From: a virus | Virus record (IMG/VR): IMGVR_UViG_3300001282_000025 | Location: 1-39,382 of that record | DNA length: 39,382 bases | Direction: 5' to 3' (one strand) | Part shown: positions 18,326 through 26,341 of the stretch, one piece after another | Layout of the letters: every line of letters begins with the position of its first letter | Position numbering within the stretch: the stretch's first letter is position 1 | Position numbers and translations under genes: made by a program | Notes under the pieces: model-generated | Told to the model about the DNA's origin: nothing | The model's database searches: none | Seen by the model: the letters and a program-made list of their open reading frames with translations, nothing else

Positions 18326-20041
18326 TTAATTTGATCCTAAGGCTAATATATAAGGGGTCATCTGAGCAAACAAACTTTGGTAGAAGTAGTCACCGGTAAT
18401 AACCCCAGTAGCTTGGTTAATAGTAAAACCTGTACCAACCTTAAAGTTACCTTTTTGGTCTGTACTTGTAAATGTTATTATGCCGCCGTCAGTCGTGATA
18501 ACTTCGTTAGCTTCAATAGGTATACCACCATATTGCGGTAGTGCAGTTGCTGGATCAGTACCGGCACCTACATATTCAAATGTATGTGCGCTTGCGATAA
18601 TTGAACTACGAGTGTAGAACGAAACGTTGCTACCGACTACGGATGTTTCTGTGTTAAAAACTTGCTGTATGACTACGGTTGTCTGACCAATACTTGGTTG
18701 GTTGGGTATAATCGTGTCGATTGTATAATACTCTGGATCTCCATCTATTAACATAATAGTATTAACATTAGGACGACCGTTTGATAAGTTGTTGAGTACG
18801 AATACACCTTGATTTTCAGAAACTATTGTACCGGTAGTCTGCAATGGTCCATAGCCGGTTGCGACTAAACCAAAGTTACCGATAGAGCAGTCACTGCCAT
18901 TCAATGTACAGAATCCACCTGTTTCCACCTCAATACCAATGTCACACGCAATTGTGTAGATATTTACTAACTGACTGTAGCCTGAGTTTACGATATGAAT
19001 ACCTTTACCACCACGATTGATGATAGTAAAGAAGCCAACAATCATTGCCTTAGTACTGATACTGCTAACATTATTACCGTCGATGTAGACAGCAGTACCA
19101 GTAGTAGTAGACGATGTTAGATTTTGAATATATGGGCTTACAAATACATTCTGTGAAGGTGTAGCAGGATCATAACTGAATCCGTTTGCTGTATAATCTC
19201 TAATAGTAATACCCCAAACATAAGAGCCATTGCGTACATAGAATAAGTCAGCAGATGGTGTCTGTGGAACTACAAAGACGCTTCTAAGATTGTCACCCAT
19301 CAATGCTACGTTTGCAGGGATAGTGACAGGATTTGCTTCGGTGTATGTTCCCGGGGCTACGTGAACTGAGAAGCCACCGGCGCTAGCAGCAGCCAATGCA
19401 GCCTTAATTGTTAAGTAGGGTTTATTAATGTCGCCGTTGTTAGCATCGTTTCCGTTTTTTGCTACATACAGTATCTTATCACTAGTTTTAAAAGTCGTTG
19501 GGGTAGCGTTACCGTAGTATGCGTCTGCTGTTACGTTTCCTATGTTGGCGCTTAATACCGATAATGTACCGAGAGCTTTGTTAAAGGTGAATCCGTTGTT
19601 ACCTGCAAACACACCTTCATCATTAAACTGTACCTGAGTATTAGAACCGCCGGGGGGTGTAAGATTGCCGGCGCCAGTAGCAGCCCAAGTTAATACACCG
19701 TTACCATTTGTTTGTAGGAAATAGCCGTTTTGGCCGCCTCCAATTGAAAGTGACGAAGCGTTGCCCAACGAAAGGATGTTGCCATTCCAAGTTGCGTTAG
19801 GAATTCCATCAATTGCGCCACCGTTATTAAATTGTAGCTGAGTATTATTACCACCGGCAGCGGCGGTAGCTACGAATGGTTGACCGTTAGCCCATTTGTA
19901 ATAGCTTGCATAAAATACATTAGCAGCTACATTTCCAGTGGTTAACACATTGGTAATTACATTACCATTGGCATCTACTACAGGAACTTCTGGTAGACCT
20001 GCTGAAAACCCGCCTATTGAATTAAAATATTCTGCTGACAT
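18326..20041 (-). CDS. Pectin-lyase-like beta-helix tail fibre/tailspike protein
   Basis: 571 residues from the ATG at 20041. A GTG sits one codon upstream (20044), but the ATG lies about 10 bases after an AGG and is preferred. The N-terminus (EYFNSIGGFSAGLPEVP) shares FNSIGGFS with the 17283 gene. Two N-terminal segments follow the pattern NTQ(L/V)QFN, as in other phage fibres. From about residue 180, KILYVAKNGNDANNGDINKP then YLTIKAALAAA and VHVAPGTYTEANPVTIPANV form a textbook opening of a right-handed beta-helix (DUF1565/pectin-lyase-like). The C-terminus has TFTSTDQKGNFKVGTGFTIN and ends in MTPYILALGSN. Such proteins bind, and sometimes cleave, surface polysaccharide. No catalytic residues can be assigned by eye. 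A late promoter lies 26 bp upstream. Confidence 0.85.
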   Translation of the reverse strand: MSAEYFNSIGGFSAGLPEVPVVDANGNVITNVLTTGNVAANVFYASYYKWANGQPFVATAAAGGNNTQLQFNNGGAIDGIPNATWNGNILSLGNASSLSIGGGQNGYFLQTNGNGVLTWAATGAGNLTPPGGSNTQVQFNDEGVFAGNNGFTFNKALGTLSVLSANIGNVTADAYYGNATPTTFKTSDKILYVAKNGNDANNGDINKPYLTIKAALAAASAGGFSVHVAPGTYTEANPVTIPANVALMGDNLRSVFVVPQTPSADLFYVRNGSYVWGITIRDYTANGFSYDPATPSQNVFVSPYIQNLTSSTTTGTAVYIDGNNVSSISTKAMIVGFFTIINRGGKGIHIVNSGYSQLVNIYTIACDIGIEVETGGFCTLNGSDCSIGNFGLVATGYGPLQTTGTIVSENQGVFVLNNLSNGRPNVNTIMLIDGDPEYYTIDTIIPNQPSIGQTTVVIQQVFNTETSVVGSNVSFYTRSSIIASAHTFEYVGAGTDPATALPQYGGIPIEANEVITTDGGIITFTSTDQKGNFKVGTGFTINQATGVITGDYFYQSLFAQMTPYILALGSN

Positions 20042-20066
20042 CACATTCGCCTATACTTTTATTAAG

Positions 20067-20074
20067 TATTTATC
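20067..20074 (-). promoter_or_regulatory. T4-type late promoter octamer GATAAATA
   Basis: Minus-strand GATAAATA, 26 bp before the ATG at 20041, the same spacing as the exact octamer at 10563. It lies in the 97-bp divergent gap between the beta-helix fibre gene and the plus-strand HNH-like gene. Confidence 0.7.
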
Positions 20075-20138
20075 AATATTTTATGTTTTGGGCATCGGAA
20101 TAAAGTTCACAGGTGTGCTTTTTTTTGCTAAATACATA

Positions 20139-20507
20139 ATGATTACAGTGCAACCAACTAGACCCATCTGCTCGCATTGTAAATTTGCGCTCGCTCGACC
20201 TAACGGGAAGAGCAAGCACGGCTTCCAAAAGTGGCATAAGTATTGTGTTGACTGTGCTAAAGCCATGTATAATGGTAGATTCAAACATCTACAGCATAAG
20301 AAAGGCTCATGTGAGCAATGCAGTTTTGTACCGGAAGATAAATGTCAGATGGATTTGGTTTTTAAAGATGGCAATAAGAAAAATAAAAAGATGAACAATC
20401 TATTGACACTGTGCGCTAATTGTGCTAGACTACATAATAAGAAAGTTCGTACTGGCAACAAGTCTATTCTAAATGCTACCGTCGACGGCGATACTAGGAT
20501 TTCATGA
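20139..20507 (+). CDS. HNH-like zinc-cluster protein, degenerate active site
   Basis: 122 residues from the ATG at 20139. The longer open frame to the left is the antisense of the fibre gene and is excluded. Four CxxC pairs are visible: C11/C14, C36/C39, C58/C61 and C92/C95. The C-terminal half (CEQCSFVPEDKCQMDLVFKD, then NNLLTLCANCARLHNK) has the spacing of an HNH/McrA-type nuclease fold (CxxC, variable, NLLTLCxxC). However, the usual DH of the first histidine is replaced (MDLVF), and the common CH after LCxx is CA. It may be an inactive homing-endonuclease relative or a DNA-binding zinc protein. No good Shine-Dalgarno is visible. The stop overlaps the next start (20504-20507). It opens a plus-strand cassette inside a minus-strand region. 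Confidence 0.75.
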   Translation: MITVQPTRPICSHCKFALARPNGKSKHGFQKWHKYCVDCAKAMYNGRFKHLQHKKGSCEQCSFVPEDKCQMDLVFKDGNKKNKKMNNLLTLCANCARLHNKKVRTGNKSILNATVDGDTRIS

Positions 20508-22018
20508 TGAGAGGGATTATAGTAGGTGATAACTTTTACGACGAACCAAGGGTAGCTATCATCAGAACAAATGGTGCGCACCGAGTAGCTGGACTAATGC
20601 GAAACCAGGGACTAGAAGTTGAAGTTTTAGATTTTTTCAATTCATGGGAAATGCCAGAGCTTGAACAAGTGTTAAATGCCTATTGTCCAGACTTTATTGG
20701 ATTAAGTTTTGGACTAGGTCAGCTTAATGATGTGCGGGTAAATAGTTTCATCTCGTTAGCAAAAGCAATAAATCCCAAAATTAAAGTCATTGCAGGTGGC
20801 GCTCAAGTACTACACAATAATATTAAAAACATTGATTTACATTTTAAAGGGTTTGCTGACGGAGCAATTGACGATATTGTAGCATATCTAAAGACCGATA
20901 TCTACCCCAATGAGTCATTAGTGAAAAATATTGATTTGGGATTACCTAAAAAAGTAGTAGACTGTACTCATTACTATTCAAGATTTGATTTGTCTAACCT
21001 AAGAACTAACTATACTGCAAACGATTTTCTATCTCCCCATGAGAATTTGACGTTAGAAACTAGCAGAGGATGCATTTTTAGATGTAAATTCTGCAACTTC
21101 CCGTTGATTGGTAAAAATAAAAATGACTATATCAGAACCAAAGAAGATTTAAAGCAAGAAATTATTTACAACTATGAAACATACGGTATATCACAATACA
21201 GTATTACTGACGACACCTTCAACGACAATGAGATTAAGATAAACAATCTGTATGAGATTTCTCAAGAGATTGACTTTGAGTTAAAGTTCATGTGTTATGC
21301 TAGAATAGACTTGTTACATGCTAGACCCGGTTCATTGGATAAGATGATGAAGTTTGGGGTTAAGGGAATGTTTCTTGGAATTGAATCGTTGAATCTTGAA
21401 ACTAGCAAAATAATAGGAAAAGGATTTGCAGGAGAAAAGTTGATAAACTATCTTAGAGAAGTCAAACAGCAATACCCAAAGCTGCATTTTATCGGATCAT
21501 ATATTATAGGGTTACCTAAAGAAACACTTGAACAAGCTAGGTATAATATCAATTTTGCAATTGACGAAGGATTAATTGATAATTCTCCGTTGTATGCGTT
21601 GCATATTACTAAGGATACAGGAGGCATAGACACTTCTATTTTCTCTAAAGAATGGGATCAGTATGGTTATGAAGAAATGAGTTTAGATGAAATAAATGAT
21701 TTACTAACTCAACCCAAATATAGTGCGTTAAAAAATGTAGATTATGAGACTTTTAGTAAGCACAACGTTATTTGGAAGAATGAGCATATGAATTATCTTG
21801 ATGCACAACTAGGTGCATTGCAAATACGAGCAGACATAGAACCAAAAACTGGTATGGGCGGATGGAATTGCTTTGCTGCTGCATATACGAAAATTCCAGT
21901 TGAGAAACTATTACAGTTAAACAGAACTGAGTGGGATTGGGAATATGTTAAGAAATCTGCTGTAGATTTTGTAGAAGATTATAAGCATAAGAAAATATCA
22001 GTTTTGTGCAATACGTGA
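20504..22018 (+). CDS. B12-binding-type radical SAM enzyme
   Basis: 504 residues. Residues 1-130 look like a Rossmann-type cobalamin-binding-like domain (VAGLMRNQGLEVEVLDFFN, PDFIGLSFGLGQ, KVIAGGAQVL) but lack the DxHxxG cobalamin-ligand motif. The radical SAM core starts near residue 183: TLETSRGCIFRCKFCNFPL has the CxxxCxxC cluster motif (C190, C194, C197) that binds a 4Fe-4S cluster and S-adenosylmethionine. Later segments (YSITDDTFNDNE, CYARIDLL, KGMFLGIESLNLETSK, FIGSYIIGLPKET) match the barrel strands of B12-binding radical SAM proteins (Elp3/MiaB-like core). The C-terminal 120 residues are unassigned. The substrate is unknown: peptide or tRNA modification and methyl transfer are possible. 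It is coupled to the HNH-like gene by overlap and ends one base before a convergent gene. Confidence 0.88.
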   Translation: MMRGIIVGDNFYDEPRVAIIRTNGAHRVAGLMRNQGLEVEVLDFFNSWEMPELEQVLNAYCPDFIGLSFGLGQLNDVRVNSFISLAKAINPKIKVIAGGAQVLHNNIKNIDLHFKGFADGAIDDIVAYLKTDIYPNESLVKNIDLGLPKKVVDCTHYYSRFDLSNLRTNYTANDFLSPHENLTLETSRGCIFRCKFCNFPLIGKNKNDYIRTKEDLKQEIIYNYETYGISQYSITDDTFNDNEIKINNLYEISQEIDFELKFMCYARIDLLHARPGSLDKMMKFGVKGMFLGIESLNLETSKIIGKGFAGEKLINYLREVKQQYPKLHFIGSYIIGLPKETLEQARYNINFAIDEGLIDNSPLYALHITKDTGGIDTSIFSKEWDQYGYEEMSLDEINDLLTQPKYSALKNVDYETFSKHNVIWKNEHMNYLDAQLGALQIRADIEPKTGMGGWNCFAAAYTKIPVEKLLQLNRTEWDWEYVKKSAVDFVEDYKHKKISVLCNT

Positions 22019-22019
22019 C

Positions 22020-22424
22020 TTATTGAACTGGGCCAACCATCTTGATATTTTGTTTATCAAATACATAATAGTTCTCAACACCACCTTCGAAGATACGCAC
22101 TGAATCATATCCCATGCCTTCAATTGAACTTAGATACTGCTCAATGATTTCCCAAGTGTCACTTGACCTATCCATGTAATCACTCATTGTTTCAATATCT
22201 GTTTCTGTATACGGATCGTAGATAGGAAGTAGTGGCTCAATTTCATTCTCATCAAGTGAATCAAACATCATGCCTAAATTTAGTTTATATTGATACACTG
22301 TTCCGTAATCTTGAGAGAAATTAACATTAGAAGAAAAGTACATGCCATCATGTGGTTCAGGATTGTCGCCGCCGTGATAGGCAGTAACCATTGACGCAGT
22401 TTCAATTAGAGTGCGAAAGTCCAT
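22020..22424 (-). CDS. Putative ADP-ribosyltransferase-like protein
   Basis: 134 residues from the ATG at 22424. A TTG five codons upstream (22439) is possible but lies in the T-run of the capsid terminator. TAYHGGDNPEPHDGMYFSSN, a following FSQDYG, and the C-terminal GYDSVRIFEGGVENYYVFDK and NIKMVGPV match the layout of small ADP-ribosyltransferase-fold domains in phage polyvalent proteins. Those have a YHG motif, a G-x-YFS strand, an acidic Y-x-V-F-D strand and a closing QIKxVG. Known phage enzymes of this fold (T4 Alt, ModA, ModB) modify host RNA polymerase or translation proteins, but the target here is unknown. There is no promoter or ribosome-binding site of its own, so expression probably depends on readthrough of the capsid terminator. 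Family assignment is by pattern only. Confidence 0.6.
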   Translation of the reverse strand: MDFRTLIETASMVTAYHGGDNPEPHDGMYFSSNVNFSQDYGTVYQYKLNLGMMFDSLDENEIEPLLPIYDPYTETDIETMSDYMDRSSDTWEIIEQYLSSIEGMGYDSVRIFEGGVENYYVFDKQNIKMVGPVQ

Positions 22425-22437
22425 ATTGTATTTAGAC

Positions 22438-22464
22438 AAAAAGGAAGGGCTCGAAAGCCCTTCC
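22438..22464 (-). terminator. Strong rho-independent terminator after the major capsid gene
   Basis: A perfect 9-bp stem GGAAGGGCT/AGCCCTTCC with a 4-base loop is followed on the minus strand by five T. It lies 30 bp past the capsid stop. It would end the capsid transcript before the ADP-ribosyltransferase-like gene, limiting that gene to readthrough. Confidence 0.85.
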
Positions 22465-22493
22465 CCGTATATCGTTCTGTGAACGTAACTTTC

Positions 22494-23690
22494 TTATTGG
22501 AAAGTCAAGTTCTGAACAGCAATCTCACCAACGTAGTCAGCAGCGTTACCGAATGATGACGCAGTGTTAGTTAGTTCGATGTAACCATAACGTGTCATGA
22601 ATGATACGACTGGTTCGAATGTTGATGGATCAAGAACAACGCCTGAAGACATCAACGGAATGTATGGGCAGTAGAATGCTGCTGCATCAGTTTCCGATGA
22701 ACCCTTGTATCCAACAAGTACTGGCTGAGTGTCTGGTGCATATGAGTTAACAAATACACGCATTGCACCGTTAAGAGTACCAACGAACTTAGTGTTAGTT
22801 GGAGCTTCGAAAGTGCCTTCAGTTGTACGAGCGAATGCTGAAGTTGTAGCTGACTGTAGAACAGTAAGTGAAGCTGGTGAAACAACAGCCCAGTTACCTG
22901 CACCACGACGAGTACGCTGTGCAATCAAGTTTGCAACGCGGTTGATAAGAACAGCTAGAGCAGCGTGTTCGTCACCAACGTAAGTAGCAGTACCTGAAAC
23001 AGTTGCCTGGTTGAATGTGTATTCAGTTGAAGCAAGAGTTGCAAGTGAAAGCAAGATTTCCTGATCGATTTCAGCAGTAATTTCTTGTGCAAGAGCAGCC
23101 ATAATTTCTGCTTCTACGTCGATACCATGCTGTGACTGAGCGTCCTGAGCAGCTTCGAAAGTCCAGCGAGCTTGTAGCTTACGTGACTTGGCTTCAACAG
23201 CCTGACGAAGAATCTGAACAGAAATCTGCTTACCACCGTTACCTTCAAGTGATGCAGTGTCAGCACCGGTGTATGCGTCGGTAGTATCAGTTCCCAACGG
23301 TACACGAGAATATGCTTGTGCAATCTTGAATGGTGAAAGTGCTTCTTCACCAGCAGTTACAGATGTCTGTGCTGCTGAGTTGTCGGTTAAGCTGTTTGCG
23401 TAGCGAACACGTAGAGTGTGAATCTGACCAACTGGGCCGGTCATTGGCTGCACACCAACTAGTTCGTTTGCAATAACAGTAGGCATAACACGACGAATTA
23501 CTGGAAGAATAACGCGGTTAAGTGTTGCGATATTACCAGCTGTTGTGGTACCGGCTGTAGATTCAGCAAGTAGTTGCTTCTTGGTATTTTCTAGCAATAC
23601 GCCCATTGTTGAGCGACGATTGCCTTTTAAGCCTTCAAGCAGGGCGTCCTTGGTGTCTCCCCAACGGCTTTCTAAAAGTACATTTGACAT
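22494..23690 (-). CDS. 23: Major capsid protein gp23
   Basis: 398 residues, shorter than T4 gp23 (521) but like the compact gp23 of many aquatic T4-like phages. The body (LNRVILPVIRRVMPTVIANE, LVGVQPMTGPVGQIHTLRVR, YSRVPLGTDTTD, QAVEAKSRKLQARWTFEAAQ, YGYIELTNTASSFGNAADYV) follows the conserved gp23 order. The N-terminal 43 residues contain several L-x-E sites for gp21 protease (LLE7, LLE19, LLE34, LAE43). Cleavage after LAE43 would fit prohead maturation, but that is inference. An AGGAGAAAA ribosome-binding site precedes the ATG. It is the last gene of the gp20-gp68-gp21-gp22-gp23 order and is followed by a strong terminator. It should form the hexameric shell. No gp24 homologue is in the window. 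Confidence 0.95.
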   Translation of the reverse strand: MSNVLLESRWGDTKDALLEGLKGNRRSTMGVLLENTKKQLLAESTAGTTTAGNIATLNRVILPVIRRVMPTVIANELVGVQPMTGPVGQIHTLRVRYANSLTDNSAAQTSVTAGEEALSPFKIAQAYSRVPLGTDTTDAYTGADTASLEGNGGKQISVQILRQAVEAKSRKLQARWTFEAAQDAQSQHGIDVEAEIMAALAQEITAEIDQEILLSLATLASTEYTFNQATVSGTATYVGDEHAALAVLINRVANLIAQRTRRGAGNWAVVSPASLTVLQSATTSAFARTTEGTFEAPTNTKFVGTLNGAMRVFVNSYAPDTQPVLVGYKGSSETDAAAFYCPYIPLMSSGVVLDPSTFEPVVSFMTRYGYIELTNTASSFGNAADYVGEIAVQNLTFQ

Positions 23691-23721
23691 TTGAATTTTC
23701 TCCTAATTATGTCGTTTTTAA

Positions 23722-24834
23722 TTAAAGCCCGGCCAAACGCTTAATGTCAATTACATTGTCAGTTTCGGCAAATTCATCAACTTCAATTGTTTTCTTGGCA
23801 GTTTTATTACCAGTTGCTTCTACAATAACAGCTTTAGTATTAGTCTTCTTTTCAGTAATTGCTTCTACTGAACCTGTATTGAGAACGGCTGGTAAATACT
23901 TATCGAAAGCGTTTTGTAGACGCGGTGTCTGTACGCTTTCTAGTAAAGTCTTCATTACTTGTTTCTTCTCCTCATTAAGCGGGGATAGAAGTTCATTCAT
24001 AACCTTTGCTCTTTGAGTTGATTCTTTAATAATTCTAACTTCACGATCCTTTGATTCTACAAGCTTTGCTGCATTTTGTAGCTGGGCTGTAGTTTCTGCT
24101 AGCTGTCGGTCTTTTGATTCTAGCATTTGCATAACCTTGCGAGTTTCAGCCTTATCGTTTAGATAAGTTACTGAGAATTCGCTAGCAAAAGCTTCGAACA
24201 ACTTACGTCCAAATGTATTTTCTCTAGCAGACTGGATATCTTCTTTTAGCTGTGATAGTTCACTCTTAAGGTGAGTTCCAACTAGACCGCTAACCTTCTT
24301 GGCGCTTTCAGCAATAAATCTTGCCTTAAGTGCTTCCAATTGCTTGCGACCTTCAGCAACGAGTTTAACTTTCGCTTCAACAACAGCTTGTCTATCTTGT
24401 GAGAATTCTTTAATTTCTCTAGATAGAGCGTGGATGATGAACTTTTCAAGTTTTGCTTGACCTTCCATCTGAACTTTGCGATCAGCACGTAGTTCGCGGA
24501 TTTCTTCGGCTAGTTTAGTAACCATGAAGTCGTTGAATTTAGTTGCATTTTCACGAAGCTTTAGCTGTGATTTTACTCTGTCTTCATTCATTGCTTTTCT
24601 TTCAGATTGAAATTCTGCAATTTCACCTGAAAGATTGTCGGTAACCATCTTGTCAAGAGCTTCAACCATAACAGTACGATCATGTTCGTAACGTTGTGCA
24701 AATTCCTCACGGAGTTCTACACGAACTTGTTCACGAGCTTCATTCAATTTAAGTTCCCAGGCTTCATTTAACTGCTGCCCGATATCTTCGTTGATGAGTC
24801 CGCTTTCAAGTAATGGCTTAATAGCATCTAACAT
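23722..24834 (-). CDS. 22: Prohead core scaffolding protein gp22
   Basis: 370 residues, highly charged and almost entirely predicted helix or coiled coil (REQVRVELREEFAQRYEHDR, REIKEFSQDRQAVVEAKVKL, LESKDRQLAETTAQLQNAAK). The opening MLDAIKPLLESGLINEDIGQ and the position between gp21 and gp23 identify it as the T4 gp22-type scaffold. It fills the prohead and is later degraded by gp21. Several short helical blocks look internally related (a V/F-x-x-E-I-R/K-E-x-x-x-D-R-K/Q pattern). An AAGGAATC ribosome-binding site lies before the ATG. The C-terminal VIDIKRLAGL is the kind of short tail used for capsid interaction in other scaffolds, but that is inference. Confidence 0.9.
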   Translation of the reverse strand: MLDAIKPLLESGLINEDIGQQLNEAWELKLNEAREQVRVELREEFAQRYEHDRTVMVEALDKMVTDNLSGEIAEFQSERKAMNEDRVKSQLKLRENATKFNDFMVTKLAEEIRELRADRKVQMEGQAKLEKFIIHALSREIKEFSQDRQAVVEAKVKLVAEGRKQLEALKARFIAESAKKVSGLVGTHLKSELSQLKEDIQSARENTFGRKLFEAFASEFSVTYLNDKAETRKVMQMLESKDRQLAETTAQLQNAAKLVESKDREVRIIKESTQRAKVMNELLSPLNEEKKQVMKTLLESVQTPRLQNAFDKYLPAVLNTGSVEAITEKKTNTKAVIVEATGNKTAKKTIEVDEFAETDNVIDIKRLAGL

Positions 24835-24848
24835 TTATTTGATTCCTT

Positions 24849-25484
24849 TTATATTTTAAGTTCATTGATGAGACGCTTTACTTCCTCACCAAGGAATCGT
24901 TGTATTTTTTTGTCACCCTGAGCTTCCTTAGCAATCTCTAACATTTTATGTCCGTGTTTCATGTTCATGAGACTTTCATAAATTGCTTTGGGATATGCGT
25001 TTGGTGCGCTAGGTTGGGCAACGATATCAACAGTGATGATTTCAAAATCACTGACTTTACCATCCATGTCGTTTACATTACCTGATCCACGACTAGATAC
25101 ACCTAGCTTTACTCCTGACTCCAACATTGTTCTTACGAGTTGACCCATTGGAGTAGGAAGAATTTTTAGCTTGCCAAAACCATTGGCACCGTCCATCCAC
25201 ATGCTTGTAATCATGTGAGATACACGGTCTAAATTGATTTTAAGATCATCTGGATGGTCAACTTCACCCAATACTGAATAACCTTCTGAGATTTGTCTGT
25301 TTAGAGTATCCACGGCAGTTTCAATTTCATTGACGGGGTAAACACGCTCGTTTGCGTTCTTTACCCCGCCCTGAATGAAAATCCCCTTCATGTAGAGGGT
25401 CTTAAAATCAGCGCCCTCTTCATGAATTGACTCGACCACCATTCCTGCGCGGTCGAACGTTAGATTTTCTCTGAGATAAGCCAT
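24849..25484 (-). CDS. 21: Prohead core maturation protease gp21
   Basis: 211 residues, matching T4 gp21 in length (212). The serine-protease signature of this herpes-assemblin-like family is visible: His77 in GEVDHPD and Ser130/Ser131 in GVSSRGSG, with TVDIVAQPSAPNA following (Asp153 may complete the active site). Upstream, YMKGIFIQGGVKNANERVYP is the conserved entry strand. The enzyme sits inside the prohead, cleaves gp22, core proteins and gp23 at L/I-x-E sites, and then itself. It lies 14 bp upstream of gp22 and 14 bp downstream of the acidic core protein, so the genes are co-transcribed. Confidence 0.95.
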   Translation of the reverse strand: MAYLRENLTFDRAGMVVESIHEEGADFKTLYMKGIFIQGGVKNANERVYPVNEIETAVDTLNRQISEGYSVLGEVDHPDDLKINLDRVSHMITSMWMDGANGFGKLKILPTPMGQLVRTMLESGVKLGVSSRGSGNVNDMDGKVSDFEIITVDIVAQPSAPNAYPKAIYESLMNMKHGHKMLEIAKEAQGDKKIQRFLGEEVKRLINELKI

Positions 25485-25498
25485 TCTCTCAGTTTTCC

Positions 25499-26341
25499 TT
25501 AGCGAGCTGGTCTACGAGCAGGTCTACGTGATTCTGCTACTGGGCTTCTAGTGTGTGCGCCGTCATCACCGTGCTTTGGCTTAGGAGCTGCTTCACCCTT
25601 GTCCTTGAAGTTATCCTTACCTGGACTATTCTTGAAGTTACCTGCGCCCTTTACTGAGGTTTCACCCTTTGAGTAAAAGTTGCTTGGTGCTTTAGGAGCT
25701 GTAGGAACTGCTTCACTGGCGCCGCTGAACTTTACTGGATGACTGTCCATACCAGCTTGTCCTGATCCTTGAAGACCTGGGCTCTTAGTTTGAACGCCGT
25801 TGTCGCCGTGAGTTACAGAAATCTTCTTAAGTTGAACTGCTTCCATCATTGCTTCTTCGTCTTCTTCAGCTCCGAATTCCATTTCTTCTTCGCCGTCATC
25901 AGCTCCGAATTCCATTTCTTCTTCGCCGCCGAAGTCTGCATCAGCGCCGCCGCCCATGATGTCTTCGAATTCAGCCATCAATTGGTCAAGCTTGTCTTCG
26001 ATACGGATTACAGCGTCTTCAACTTCTTCGCCTTCTTCGTCGCCGAAGTCTTCGGTGCCGTCAAGTTCAACATCTTCTTCACTATCAGTGAAGTCAAAAT
26101 CGTCTTCTTCTTCTTCAGTAACACCGGCTTCTTCAGCATTGATTTCGTCAAGTAGATCGCCTACTTGTCCGCCCATGTCATCTTCCATCACATCGTCTTC
26201 CATTTCGTCTTCTTCGGCCATAATTGACTCAAAGATTTCTCTTGATCTTTCTACTACGATTTCGTGGAATAGTTCATTGGCTCTATCGTTATCTTCATTG
26301 ATAACGAGGTCCATTAGTTGTTCGAATTTTTTGATATCCAT
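25499..26341 (-). CDS. 68: Acidic prohead core protein (gp68-like)
   Basis: 280 residues. The N-terminus (FEQLMDLVINEDNDRANELF, then HEIVVERSREIFESIMAEE) resembles the start of gp67/gp68 prohead core proteins of T4-like phages. Residues 40-165 are extremely acidic, including a direct repeat EEEMEFGADDG/EEEMEFGAEED. The last 110 residues are basic and disordered-looking, with GDNGVQTKSP and GDDGAHTRSP motifs and an end of SRRPARRPAR. The polar charge split would suit a core protein that contacts both scaffold and shell, and L/M-x-E sites are available for gp21. It is far longer than T4 gp68 (141). Its place between portal and gp21 supports the call. A strong AGGAGAAA ribosome-binding site precedes the ATG. 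Confidence 0.75.
   Translation of the reverse strand: MDIKKFEQLMDLVINEDNDRANELFHEIVVERSREIFESIMAEEDEMEDDVMEDDMGGQVGDLLDEINAEEAGVTEEEEDDFDFTDSEEDVELDGTEDFGDEEGEEVEDAVIRIEDKLDQLMAEFEDIMGGGADADFGGEEEMEFGADDGEEEMEFGAEEDEEAMMEAVQLKKISVTHGDNGVQTKSPGLQGSGQAGMDSHPVKFSGASEAVPTAPKAPSNFYSKGETSVKGAGNFKNSPGKDNFKDKGEAAPKPKHGDDGAHTRSPVAESRRPARRPAR
25866..25928. repeat. Two 30-bp direct repeats, 33-bp period, in the core gene
   Basis: The 30 bases at 25866-25895 recur at 25899-25928. In the protein this doubles the acidic EEEMEFGA unit. The repeat is recent enough that no base differs between the copies. Confidence 0.8.

Noticed and set aside
20111-20128. CACAGGTGTG followed by eight T as a terminator
   Set aside because: The stem is only 4 bp with a 2-base loop, too tight to form. 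No plus-strand transcript is known to end there.
22429-22436. TCTAAATA octamer before the ADP-ribosyltransferase-like gene
   Set aside because: It is only 4 bp upstream of the ATG, so a transcript would start inside the gene. Readthrough of the capsid terminator is a better explanation.
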